Source: Quadrisphaera sp. RL12-1S (GTDB lineage Bacteria; Actinomycetota; Actinomycetes; Actinomycetales; Quadrisphaeraceae). Taken from it: a stretch of 64,000 bases of DNA. Below, in pieces: positions 50,107-61,600 of the stretch. The notes beneath the pieces were generated by a model that saw only the letters and a program-made list of their open reading frames with translations, had not been told where the DNA came from and did not search any database. How positions within the stretch are numbered: position 1 is the first letter of the stretch; the number at the start of each line of letters is the position of its first letter. Location of the stretch: positions 1 to 64,000 of the forward strand of contig NZ_JACNME010000010.1 in NCBI RefSeq assembly GCF_014270065.1. The letters run 5' to 3'. Position numbers and translations under genes: made by a program.

Positions 50107-52331
50107 CTCGCACCACGACCACTCAGCAGGTGTCCCCGAGCGGTGACCCCCGTGATCATGGACGTCCCGCGCACACCACGGCCGGCAGGGCGTCTGAAAG
50201 TGCTTCGGAAGTCCATGATCACGGTGGGGTGGTCCCTCCTCCGCTGAGGACGACGACGCGCGCCGTCGCGGTGGCAGCTGCGCTGCTGCTCGGTGGCACC
50301 TGCCTGGCCGCGCCGGCAGCGGCAGCGCCGGCCCAGCCCCCGGCCGCTGGCCAGCAGAGCCAGGCGGACCGCAAGGCACCCCAGGGGCAGCGGCTGGCGA
50401 ACACCGGTCACCTGACCACGCTCACCACGCGCGTGGCCCCGCCGGCCCAGGCCGGTCACACCACGTACCGGCTGGCCGAGGAGCCCGAGCTGGGCGTGCT
50501 GTGGACGTACGCCGAGCCGTCGCAGCCGTCAGGGAGCGCCTCCCGCCCGGGCGTGACGAGCAAGGACGGGTGGGACCTCCTCGGCGGCGGCACGTACGAC
50601 GCCGCCACCGGCCGCTGGACGCAGGGCGCGTTCAACGCCGACGACGTCACCCGCGCCGCCGTCGCCTTCACCCGCCACTGGCGGGCCACCGGCGACGCGG
50701 CCAGCCGCGAGCAGGCGTACGAGCTGCTGCGCGGCGCGACGTACCTGCAGACCACCGACGGTCCGGACGCCGGGAACGTCGTCCTGTGGATGCAGCCCGA
50801 CGGCCAGCTGAACCGCAGCGCGGAACCGGTGGAGCTGCCCGACCCGAGCGACTCCGCGGAGTCGTACTGGCTGGCTCGCACCGTCTGGGCGCTGGGTGAG
50901 GGGTACGCGGCGTTCGCCGCATCCGACGCGCCCGGCGACCGGGAGTTCGCGGCGTTCCTGGCGCAGCGGATGGCGCTGTCGCTGGACGCGCTGCAGCGCC
51001 AGAGCCTCGGCAGGTACGGGCAGTACGAGGTCTCCGACGGCGACCGCGTGCCCGGCTGGCTCATCACCGGTGGTGCGGACGCCACGAGCGAGGCCGTGCT
51101 CGGGCTGGCGGCGTTCGTCGGGGCGGGCGGGCGAGCAGCCGCCGACCCCGCCGTCGTCGCGAGGGCCAGGACGGCGCTGCGCCAGTACGCCGAGGGCGTC
51201 GCCGCCATGGGCACCCCGCCCACCACGGACGTCACGACCCGCGGGCGGGGCACGGCGGCGCCCACCTACCCGTTCGGCGCGGTGCTGCCGTGGACGCCGT
51301 CGCGCTCGCAGTGGCACGCGTGGGGCGCGCAGATGCCGGCGGCGCTGGCCGAGGCCTCCGACGTGCTCGGAGACCCGGCGCTGCTCTCCCCCGCCGTGGA
51401 CGACGCGTCGGTGTTCACGCCGCTGCTGCTCGCCTCCGGCGGGCCCGACAGCTCCTGGGCCCCGGCGCCGGTGGACAGGTCGCAGATCGCCTACGGCGCT
51501 GACGCGCGGCTGGCCTCGGTGCTCGCCGTCGCCGACGAGAGCGGTGACCGAGCGCTCGACACGCAGGTGGCCGGGGCTGCGGGCGCGTGGTTCTTCGGTG
51601 CCAACCCGGCCGGTGTTCCCGTCTACGACCCGAGGACCGGCACCACCAACGACGGCATCAACGCCGACAGGACGGTGAACAAGAACTCCGGGGCGGAGTC
51701 GACCATCCACGGCTTCCTCGCGGCGCTCGCGCTCGACGAGCACCCGGCCGCGAAGGCGATCGCCACGCAGCAGACGCGCGTCACGCAGCGCGACGGGCTG
51801 CGGGTGGTGGAGGGCGAGGCCGGCACGACGTCCGGCACGGCCCCGGCCGGCAGCGTCGTCACGCTCCCCGAGGAGAAGGCGTGGACCGGTGAGGCGCAGT
51901 GGTCCGGCGGCGCCTACCGCTCGCTGCCGCCCGGCGCCGCGACGCAGCTGGCGCTGCCCGCGGCCGGCGGCCCGGGTCCGCGGTGGGCGTCCGTCGTCGT
52001 CGACCTGGCCGCCGCGCCGGGTGCTCCGGCGCCGAGGCTCACCGTGGCGGCCCTCGACACGAAGACCGGCAGGACGACCGCGCTGGGCGACGTGGACCTG
52101 CGCGGCGTGGAGCAGGGGGTCTCGGCCGGGCCGGGCTCGCTGCGCGCGCTGCCGCTGGGCGTGCCCCTGCCGCAGGGCGCCGACGCGCTGGTGGTGACCT
52201 CCAGCGGAGCGGCGGCCGCCGGGCCGGCGTCGCTGGACGCCGTCCTCGTGGTGCCGCAGACGCCGTCGCTGACCCTGTCCACCCCCGACGGGAAGCGCTC
52301 GACCACCGTCACGACCGACCTCACCCGCTGA
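50103..52331 (+). CDS. Secreted glycan-active protein, (alpha/alpha)-barrel-like
   Basis: A 742-residue protein. A 50-residue hydrophilic N-terminal extension made largely of GTGATCATGG repeat sequence precedes a signal-like segment (AVAVAAALLLGGTCLAAPAAAA, read in parts, residues 54-77). The middle (about 130-560) has regularly spaced helices (YWLARTVWALGEGYAAF; EAVLGLAAFVGAG) and ends in WFFGANPAGVPVYD, then NKNSGAESTIHGFLAALAL, a pattern of alpha/alpha-barrel glycosidases and lyases. The last 180 residues are beta-rich, like a carbohydrate-binding sandwich. The ATG overlaps the permease stop by 4 bases. A later start such as the GTG near 50229 could be the real one. Confidence 0.75.
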   Translation: MTRTTTTQQVSPSGDPRDHGRPAHTTAGRASESASEVHDHGGVVPPPLRTTTRAVAVAAALLLGGTCLAAPAAAAPAQPPAAGQQSQADRKAPQGQRLANTGHLTTLTTRVAPPAQAGHTTYRLAEEPELGVLWTYAEPSQPSGSASRPGVTSKDGWDLLGGGTYDAATGRWTQGAFNADDVTRAAVAFTRHWRATGDAASREQAYELLRGATYLQTTDGPDAGNVVLWMQPDGQLNRSAEPVELPDPSDSAESYWLARTVWALGEGYAAFAASDAPGDREFAAFLAQRMALSLDALQRQSLGRYGQYEVSDGDRVPGWLITGGADATSEAVLGLAAFVGAGGRAAADPAVVARARTALRQYAEGVAAMGTPPTTDVTTRGRGTAAPTYPFGAVLPWTPSRSQWHAWGAQMPAALAEASDVLGDPALLSPAVDDASVFTPLLLASGGPDSSWAPAPVDRSQIAYGADARLASVLAVADESGDRALDTQVAGAAGAWFFGANPAGVPVYDPRTGTTNDGINADRTVNKNSGAESTIHGFLAALALDEHPAAKAIATQQTRVTQRDGLRVVEGEAGTTSGTAPAGSVVTLPEEKAWTGEAQWSGGAYRSLPPGAATQLALPAAGGPGPRWASVVVDLAAAPGAPAPRLTVAALDTKTGRTTALGDVDLRGVEQGVSAGPGSLRALPLGVPLPQGADALVVTSSGAAAAGPASLDAVLVVPQTPSLTLSTPDGKRSTTVTTDLTR
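50149..50225. repeat. GTGATCATGG repeats in inverted pair inside the 5' end of a gene
   Basis: CCCGTGATCATGGACGTCCC (50149) and, inverted, GTGCTTCGGAAGTCCATGATC with ACGG following (50201-50224) lie within the first 42 codons of the gene at 50103. They encode GDPRDHGRP and SEVHDHGGV. Confidence 0.85.
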
Positions 52332-52350
52332 CCGAGAGGAACCGACACCG

Positions 52351-53358
52351 ATGACCGCGACCTTCCCCCTGGGCCCGTTCACCCCGCACGCGAGCAACCC
52401 GATCCTGTCCCCGCGCGGCACCACGTGGGAGTCGGGCAGCGTCTACAACCCGGCGGCACTCGTCGTCGACGGGTTCGAAGGGGCCGAGGGCTCCGAGGTG
52501 GTGCTGCTCTACCGCGCCCACGCCGACGACGTCGTCAGCCACGTCGGCCTGGCCCGCAGCCGCGACGGCGTGCACTTCACCTGCGACCCCGAGCCGGTGT
52601 TCTCCCCCGCCGAGCCCCACGAGGTGCACGGCGTGGAGGACCCGCGCGTCACCGCGGTGGACGGCACCTACTACCTCACCTACAGCGCCTACGACGGCGA
52701 GCGCGCGCTGCTGTGCCTGGCCACCTCGACCGACCTGCGCACCTGGGAGCGCCACGGCGTGGTGCTGCCCGAGCTCAACAGCTTCGCCGGGCACGAGGGC
52801 GGGCCGACCGGCCCGTGGACCAAGGCCGGCGGGATCCTGCCGGTGCAGGTGGACGGGCGCTGGCTCATGTACGTGGGCGAGGGCTCGATCTACCTCGCGG
52901 AGTCCGACGACCTCCTCCACTGGCGGCTCGTGTCCGACCGGCCGGTGCTCGAGCCGGAGCCGGGCACGTGGTCGGAGTTCCTCGTGGAGGTCGGCCCGCC
53001 GCCGGTGCTGCTGGACAACGGCCTCATCTGCCTGGTCTACAACGCCGCGGTGAAGCTGCCCGAGGGCGGCGTGCGGTACGTGTGCGGGCAGGCGCTGTTC
53101 GACCCCGCCGACCCGACCCGCGTGGTGGCCAAGCTGGACCAGCCGTGGCTGGAGCCGCGCACCGCCGAGGAGCAGCACGGGCTGGTCTCCAACGTGACGT
53201 TCGTGGAGGGCCTGGTGCAGTTCCAGGGCTCGTGGTTCGCGTACTACGGGCAGTCGGACTCCACGCTCGGCGTGGCCGTGGCCCCGGCCGGGGAGCGCTT
53301 CGGCGGGTCGTCGTTGCCGATCACGTCCGAGCAGCGGACGGTGCTCGCCAGCGCCTGA
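52351..53358 (+). CDS. Glycoside hydrolase family 130 protein (beta-mannoside phosphorylase-like)
   Basis: A 335-residue five-bladed-propeller enzyme without signal peptide. The general acid lies in GVEDPRVTAVDGTYYLTY near residue 95, and phosphate-binding residues would be in the Arg/Lys-containing ARSRDGVHF and GPWTKAGGIL. GH130 enzymes phosphorolyse or hydrolyse beta-mannosides. It lies 19 bases after the secreted protein, so the locus probably imports and breaks down mannose-containing oligosaccharides. Confidence 0.9.
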   Translation: MTATFPLGPFTPHASNPILSPRGTTWESGSVYNPAALVVDGFEGAEGSEVVLLYRAHADDVVSHVGLARSRDGVHFTCDPEPVFSPAEPHEVHGVEDPRVTAVDGTYYLTYSAYDGERALLCLATSTDLRTWERHGVVLPELNSFAGHEGGPTGPWTKAGGILPVQVDGRWLMYVGEGSIYLAESDDLLHWRLVSDRPVLEPEPGTWSEFLVEVGPPPVLLDNGLICLVYNAAVKLPEGGVRYVCGQALFDPADPTRVVAKLDQPWLEPRTAEEQHGLVSNVTFVEGLVQFQGSWFAYYGQSDSTLGVAVAPAGERFGGSSLPITSEQRTVLASA

Positions 53359-53455
53359 CGGGGACGACGACGGGGGCGGGCGGCCCGCGACCGGCGCTAG
53401 GGCCGCGGGCCGACCCCCACCCCCCCAGCGCGCCCCCCCCAGCACGGAGGCAGAC

Positions 53456-54277
53456 GTGGAGCAGCAGGTCCCGTTCAGGGCGAGCCGCAGGCCGATCTGG
53501 GTGCTCGTGATCATCGGCGCCGCCCTGGTGGTGTGGGGGCTCGTGCAGGGCGCCGGACCGGTGCGCTGCGGCGACGACGTCATGCTCCCGGGCGACCGGT
53601 GCTCCTTCTACAGCTCCAGCTCCTACGACCTGCAGAGCTACGCCGAGCGCCGGGCCACCCAGCAGCGGCAGCCCTTCATCCTCGTCCCGGCGGGTGCCGT
53701 GCTGCTCGTGGCCGGCCTGGCGGGAGGGCTGCTGCTGGCCCGCCGGGTGGAGTCGCCGAAGGGCCGTGCGGAGTGGCTGGAGTTCGAGGCGCAGGCGGAG
53801 CGGTCGCGCCAGGAGCTGCTGCGGCGCGCCGCCCCCGCCGAAGGCACCGCTGGCGCTGACGGCGGCACCGGCGGTCCGTCGGTGTTCACCGCCCTGCTGG
53901 CCGAGCACGAGCGCCGCACCGCCAAGGAGCGCCGCCGCCACCGGTACCCGGCGGTGGCGCGGGGCCCGGTCCGCCGGGTCCGCGTGGCCAGCCGCCGGCC
54001 CGTCATCCGGCTGCTGCTGCTCGCGGCGGTGCTGGCGGGGGTGGGCCTGTGGGCGTGGAACTCCGTGGAGCCGCGCTGCTTGAACAAGCCCCTGGCCCCG
54101 GGCCAGACCTGCACCACCACGGTCGGGCGGGAGCGGGTGGAGCGGACGGCGGACCAGGTGCTGGTCTCCCAGCGCAGGCCGGCGACGTGGCTCTTCTACG
54201 GCGCGGCCGGCGCCGCGGTGCTCTCGGTGCCCGTGGGCCTGTGGCGCGGCCGGCGCGTGGACGTGCCGGTCGGCTGA
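53456..54277 (+). CDS. Membrane protein with internal duplication
   Basis: A 273-residue protein with four membrane spans in two similar halves. Each half has RRP, a span, a small exposed loop with two Cys (RCGDDVMLPGDRC and RCLNKPLAPGQTC), QR.P, a second span and RRV. The loops probably face outside and could form disulfides. The GTG start at 53456 was chosen as the first in frame after the GC-only spacer. Function unknown. Confidence 0.75.
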   Translation: MEQQVPFRASRRPIWVLVIIGAALVVWGLVQGAGPVRCGDDVMLPGDRCSFYSSSSYDLQSYAERRATQQRQPFILVPAGAVLLVAGLAGGLLLARRVESPKGRAEWLEFEAQAERSRQELLRRAAPAEGTAGADGGTGGPSVFTALLAEHERRTAKERRRHRYPAVARGPVRRVRVASRRPVIRLLLLAAVLAGVGLWAWNSVEPRCLNKPLAPGQTCTTTVGRERVERTADQVLVSQRRPATWLFYGAAGAAVLSVPVGLWRGRRVDVPVG

Positions 54278-54280
54278 CCG

Positions 54281-54346
54281 CCCCGCCCCGCCCCGCCCCG
54301 CCGAGACCGCACTGACCGCGCTGACAGCGCTGACAGCGCTGACAGC
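54281..54346. repeat. Short tandem repeats CCCCG and GCTGACAGC
   Basis: Four copies of CCCCG (54281-54300) and three copies of GCTGACAGC (54320-54346) fill most of the gap between the membrane protein and the oxidoreductase. No promoter is clear here. Confidence 0.85.
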
Positions 54347-54400
54347 GCACTGGTGCATCAGTCCCCGGGCCGGGTTGCAGACCTGATCTAGGCTGCCGAC

Positions 54401-56740
<2,340 letters not shown>

Positions 56741-56847
56741 CCGGCTGCTCGACCAGCTGCTCGACCGGCTGCTGACCGGCGCCGGGTCGGCCGGGGGTCC
56801 GGCCGGGGTCCTTCGAGTGGGCACTGCGGCCCGCGGTGCGAGACGCT

Positions 56848-56874
56848 CGCCACCGGCACCAGGTGACGGTGGCG
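56848..56874 (+). terminator. Stem-loop before kinase gene
   Basis: CGCCACCG (56848-56855) / CGGTGGCG (56867-56874) is a perfect 8-base stem with an 11-base loop about 110 bases after the oxidoreductase stop. A second stem GGCGGG/CCCGCC overlaps it. Confidence 0.55.
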
Positions 56875-56939
56875 GGTGCTCCCGCCACCGGTGACGGCTG
56901 GGGAGCCCCAGGGACCGTCGAGGTGCGAGGGAGTCGGAC

Positions 56940-58622
56940 GTGGTGGCCGTGAGCCAGTCCCCGCGCGTGCTCGCAGACCGGTACGAGCTGGCCGAGCTGC
57001 TGGGGCGGGGTGGCATGGCGGAGGTCCACGCCGCCCTCGACCGGCGCCTCGGCCGCCGGGTCGCCGTGAAGCTGCTCCGCTCGGAGCTGGGGCGCGACCC
57101 CTCGTTCCAGGCGCGCTTCCGCCGCGAGGCGCAGTCCACGGCGCTGGTGGACCACCCCGCGGTCGTCACCGTGTACGACAGCGGCGAGGACGTGCGGACC
57201 GAGTCCGGCGGTGCGCAGGTCCGCACGCCCTACATCGTCATGGAGCTCGTGGCGGGCCGCACGGTGCGCGAGCTGCTCGACGAGGCCGCCGCCTCCGGGG
57301 AGTCCGGGCTGGGCGCCGAGCGCGCCGTGGAGATCACCGCCGGGGTGCTCACCGCGCTGCAGGCCGCCCACGACGCCGGGATCGTCCACCGGGACGTCAA
57401 GCCCGCCAACGTCATGGTCACGCCCACCGGCGGCATCAAGGTCATGGACTTCGGCATCGCCCGGGCCGTGGCCGACTCCTCGCTGACCCTCACGCACGGC
57501 AGCGCCGTCGTCGGCACCGCGCAGTACCTCTCCCCCGAGCAGGCGCGCGGCGAGGCGGTCGACGCCCGCACCGACCTGTACTCCGTCGGCTGCCTGCTGC
57601 ACGAGCTGCTCACCGGGCGGCCGCCGTTCACCGGGGAGTCCGCCCTCGCGGTGGTCTACCAGCACGTCGGGGAGCTGCCGGCGCCGCCCAGCCGGTACGA
57701 CAGCACCATCAGCGACCAGCTGGACCGGGTGGTGCTCACGGCGCTGTCCAAGCAGCGCGACGACCGGCAGCCCGACGCCCTGGCGTTCCGCGACGACCTG
57801 CTCGCGGCGCTGGCAGGCACGGCTCCCAGCAGACGGGCCGCCCGTGCCCCCCTCGCCGGCGGCCGCGCCGGTGGCGTTCCGGCGCTACCACCCGGACCGC
57901 GGCGCGGCCGGCGCCGGGCGGCGGCGCTCGCCGGGGCGGTGCTCGTCGTCGGCCTGGCCCTGGGCGGCTGGTCTCCCGACCGGGCGGCTCCCGGGGCGAC
58001 GACCACCGGCCGGGGCGTCGAGCCCCGCACGCCCGTGCTGCTGACCACCGCCGGCGGGTCGTCGGACGCAGTGGAGACCACCTCCAGCACCGTCGCCCCG
58101 GCTGCGCCGTCGGCGAGCGCCGCGCAGACCTCCCGCGGCGCGGGCAGCAGCGCGGTGCCGGCCGTCACCACGGGTCGCACGGCGGCGGCCGACGACGACG
58201 GCGGGACCCCCGCCGGCGACGACGGGACCGTTGCCGGCTCCGCCGCCTCCCCCGCGTCGGTGGCGACCGGGGCCGCAGCGGGCGCGGGGTCGTCCGCGCC
58301 GACGGACCCGGGGGTGGGATCGGACCAGGACAGCACCCCGTCAGATCCGTCCCCGACGGGCAGTGGTGGGGGCGGCGACGCGGGGCGCGGCGGGCCCGGC
58401 TCCGGGCAGAGCCAGTCACCGGCGCCGGCGCAGCAGCCGGCACCCAGCGCGGCACCGGCGCAGGGTGCTGGACAGGGCGCAGGTCAGGGCTCAGACCAGG
58501 GTGCGGGTCAGGGTCCCTCCGCGGGGCGGGCCACCGGTCCCGGCCGCAGCGGCGAGGCGCCCGGACAGGCCACGAGCCAGGGGAAGGGCCCGAGCCAGGG
58601 GCAGGGCCGGCAGCACGGCTGA
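56940..58622 (+). CDS. Serine/threonine protein kinase, PknB type
   Basis: A 560-residue kinase. Residues 15-280 are the kinase domain: LLGRGGMAEVH (Gly loop), VAVKLL (Lys), IVHRDVKPANVMVT (catalytic loop), KVMDFGIAR (DFG) and GTAQYLSPEQA (activation). A basic stretch leads into one span (AALAGAVLVVGLALGG, about 330-346), and the outer part is 210 residues of low-complexity Ser/Thr/Pro/Gly, ending in repeats of GAGQ and SQGQ. There are no PASTA domains, so the outer part is unlike PknB itself. The start is GTG 56940. Confidence 0.93.
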   Translation: MVAVSQSPRVLADRYELAELLGRGGMAEVHAALDRRLGRRVAVKLLRSELGRDPSFQARFRREAQSTALVDHPAVVTVYDSGEDVRTESGGAQVRTPYIVMELVAGRTVRELLDEAAASGESGLGAERAVEITAGVLTALQAAHDAGIVHRDVKPANVMVTPTGGIKVMDFGIARAVADSSLTLTHGSAVVGTAQYLSPEQARGEAVDARTDLYSVGCLLHELLTGRPPFTGESALAVVYQHVGELPAPPSRYDSTISDQLDRVVLTALSKQRDDRQPDALAFRDDLLAALAGTAPSRRAARAPLAGGRAGGVPALPPGPRRGRRRAAALAGAVLVVGLALGGWSPDRAAPGATTTGRGVEPRTPVLLTTAGGSSDAVETTSSTVAPAAPSASAAQTSRGAGSSAVPAVTTGRTAAADDDGGTPAGDDGTVAGSAASPASVATGAAAGAGSSAPTDPGVGSDQDSTPSDPSPTGSGGGGDAGRGGPGSGQSQSPAPAQQPAPSAAPAQGAGQGAGQGSDQGAGQGPSAGRATGPGRSGEAPGQATSQGKGPSQGQGRQHG

Positions 58623-58636
58623 CCGCGGAGGGGCCC

Positions 58637-61600
58637 TCAGGTCGTGCCGACGGCTCGGCCACCCCGCGCCGGCGTCGCCGGCGCGGTGAGCGCGGCACCG
58701 AGGTCGAGGACGGCGTCGCAGCGGTCCACGCCCTCGGGCCGGTGCGTGAGCAGCAGCACGCTCGGCCGCTGACCGCCCTCGTCGTCGTCGTGCTCGTCTC
58801 CGAGCAGGTCGGCGACCAGCGCCTGGGCGGTGGGCTCGTCGAGGCCCTCGGTGGGCTCGTCGAGGACGAGGACGTCGGGCCGGGGCAGCAGCGCCCGGGC
58901 GGCCGCGAGCCGGCGCCGCTCGCCGCCGCTGACGGTGGAGCCGCCGTCACCGAGCCAGGTGTCCAGGCCGTCGGGCAGCCGGGCGAACCAGTCGCCGAGG
59001 CGCACGCGCCGCAGGACGGCCACGAGCTCGGCGTCGTCGGCGTCAGGGGCCGCGAGCGCGAGGTTGGCGCGCAGCGTGGTGGCGAACAGGTGCTCGGTGG
59101 CCTCGCTCACCAGCCCGATGCGGCGGCGGACAGCGGCCGGGTCGAGCGCGCGCACGTCCACGCCGCCCAGGGTCACCGTGCCGGCGCGCGGGTCGAGCAG
59201 TCGGACCACCACCGCGCCCAGCGTCGACTTGCCCGACCCGGACGGCCCGAGCACCGCGACGCGCTGCCCGGGCGGGAGGTCGAGGTCGAGCCCGGTGAGG
59301 GCGGGCGGGCGCTGCGGGTCCCAGCCCGCGACGAGCCCGCGGACGACGAGCGCGGACCGGGCGGGCACGTCGGCGCTGCGCCCGGTCCGCTCGTCCACCG
59401 ACGGCGCCTGCTCGGCCACGGCCGCCAGCCGCCGCTCGGCCGCCCGGGAGCGCTCGCGTGCGACCGCGGCGTCGACCAGGCCCAGCACCGGCTCGCCGAG
59501 CGCCAGCACCACGAGGACGACGACGGCCGCGCCCTCCGCGCCCAGCGCCCCGGCCGTCACCGACGCCAGCGCGCCGGCGGCTGCCGCGACCACCGCGAGA
59601 CCGGAGCCCAGGTGCGCGAGCGCCGTGGCGGTGCCGGCGCCGCCCGCTGCGCGGACCTCGGCGGCGGCCAGGTCGCGGCCGCGGGCGCGGGGCACGGCCA
59701 GCGCGGTCCGCGCTCCTCCGGCGGTGGCTCGGGCGGCCAGCTCGTCGACGGCGTCGACGGTCTCCACGGCGGCGTCGGCGAGGGCCGCCCGCTCCGCGGC
59801 GAGGGCGGCGTCGGTGCGCCGGGCGGCGCGGGCGCCCAGCGCGGGAGCGGCCAGGGCGGCGACGGCGAACCCCGCGGCGGCGCCCAGCGAGGCCAGCGGG
59901 TCGAGCACGGCCAGCACGCCGAGGACGACGACGACCGCCGCCAGCGCCGCGGCCGCGGGGAGCCGGCCGCGCAGGAGCCCGTCGAGTCGGGCGTCGACGT
60001 CCCCCACGAGGCGGGTGAGCAGGTCGCCGCGGCGCAGCGGCCCCGGTCCGGGGACGCGCGGGACGAGGTCGGCCAGCACCTGCGAGCGCCAGCGGGCCAG
60101 GCGGCGCAGGGCGACCTCGTGGGAGGCGAGGCGCTCAAGGTAGCGCAGCAGCGGGCGGGCGACGGCGCTGCCGCGCACGGTGACGACGGCGGCGGACAGG
60201 GTGAGCACGGGCGGCAGGGTCGAGGCGCGCACGAGCAGCCAGGTGGCGGCGGCGGTGAGGGCCGCGCCCGCGAGCCAGGAGGCGGAGCCCAGCGCGACGG
60301 CGGTACCGGGCCGGCGCCCGGCCGCCCGGAGCGTCCGCCCCCACCAGCCCGGCCTCTCCGCCTCCCCACCGTGATCATGGGCGTTCTGCGCAGACCCCCC
60401 GTGATCATGGGCGTTCTGCACATCCGTGTGCACGACGCCCATGATCACGGACGGGGTGGTGGACGGGGTGGTGGACGGGGTGGTCGTGGACGCGGTGGTG
60501 GGGGCGGGCGGCACCACGGCGACGGTCCTGTGCACCGCGGCCAGCAGCGCCGGGCGGTGCGCGGCCACGAGCACGGCGCTGCCGGCGTCCGCGGCGGCGC
60601 GCAGCGCGGTCACCACGCGGGCCTCCGCGGCGGTGTCGAGGTGGGCGGTCGGCTCGTCGAGCAGGAGCACCGCCGGACGGCGCCCCGCCGCGCGCAGCAC
60701 CCGCGCCAGGGCCAGGCGCTGCCGCTGCCCGGTGGACAGGCCCGCCGCGCGCTCGCCGACCGGCGTGCCCAGGCCGGCGGGCAGCGCCTCCACCTCGGCG
60801 CGCAGCCCGACCAGCTCGAGGGCGTCCAGCAGCTCGGCGTCGGCGGGGAGGCCCGAGCCTCGCCCGGGCCCGTCGTCGTCCTCGTCCTCGTCGTCGTCGG
60901 CCAGCTGCGCGGCCAGCTCCTCGTCGAGCAGGAGGGCGTCGCGGACGGTGCGGGCGTGGGGCAGCAGCGGGTCCTGCGTGAGCAGCAGCACCCGGCCGGT
61001 CACGCTGACCGACCCCGCGGCGAGCGGCTGCACGCCGGCGAGCGCCCGCAGGAGGGTGGTCTTGCCGGCGCCGGAGGGACCCCGCAGCGCGACCAGCTCG
61101 CCACCGCGCACGGACACCGCGTCGAGGGAGAGCGCGTCGACGGACCGGCCGGCATGCCGCACGCGCAGGTCGGAGCCACTCACGGAGGGTGCCTGCTCGC
61201 TGACTCCACGGACGGGAGTCCCATGATCACGGTCGGGGTCCGGGGCGGTGAGGACGGCGTCCACCTCGGCGATGACGGCGGCGGCGTCGGCGGAGGCGTG
61301 GAAGCGGGCCCCCACCTCGCGCAGCGGCCGGTACGCCTCGGGCGCGAGCAGGATCGCCAGCAGGGCGGGCGCCAGCGCCATCGACCCGTCGGCCACGCGC
61401 AGGCCGGCCTCCACCGCCACCAGCCCCACCGAGAGGGTGCCGACCAGGTCGAGCGCGGTGGAGGACAAGAACGCCACCCGCAGCACCCGCAGCGTCGCCT
61501 CGCGGTGGCGCTCGGTGGTCGCGGCGACCTCCCCGACCTGCCGCTGCGCCCGGCCGTGCACCCGCAGCAGGGCCAGACCGCGCACCACGTCGAGGAAGTG

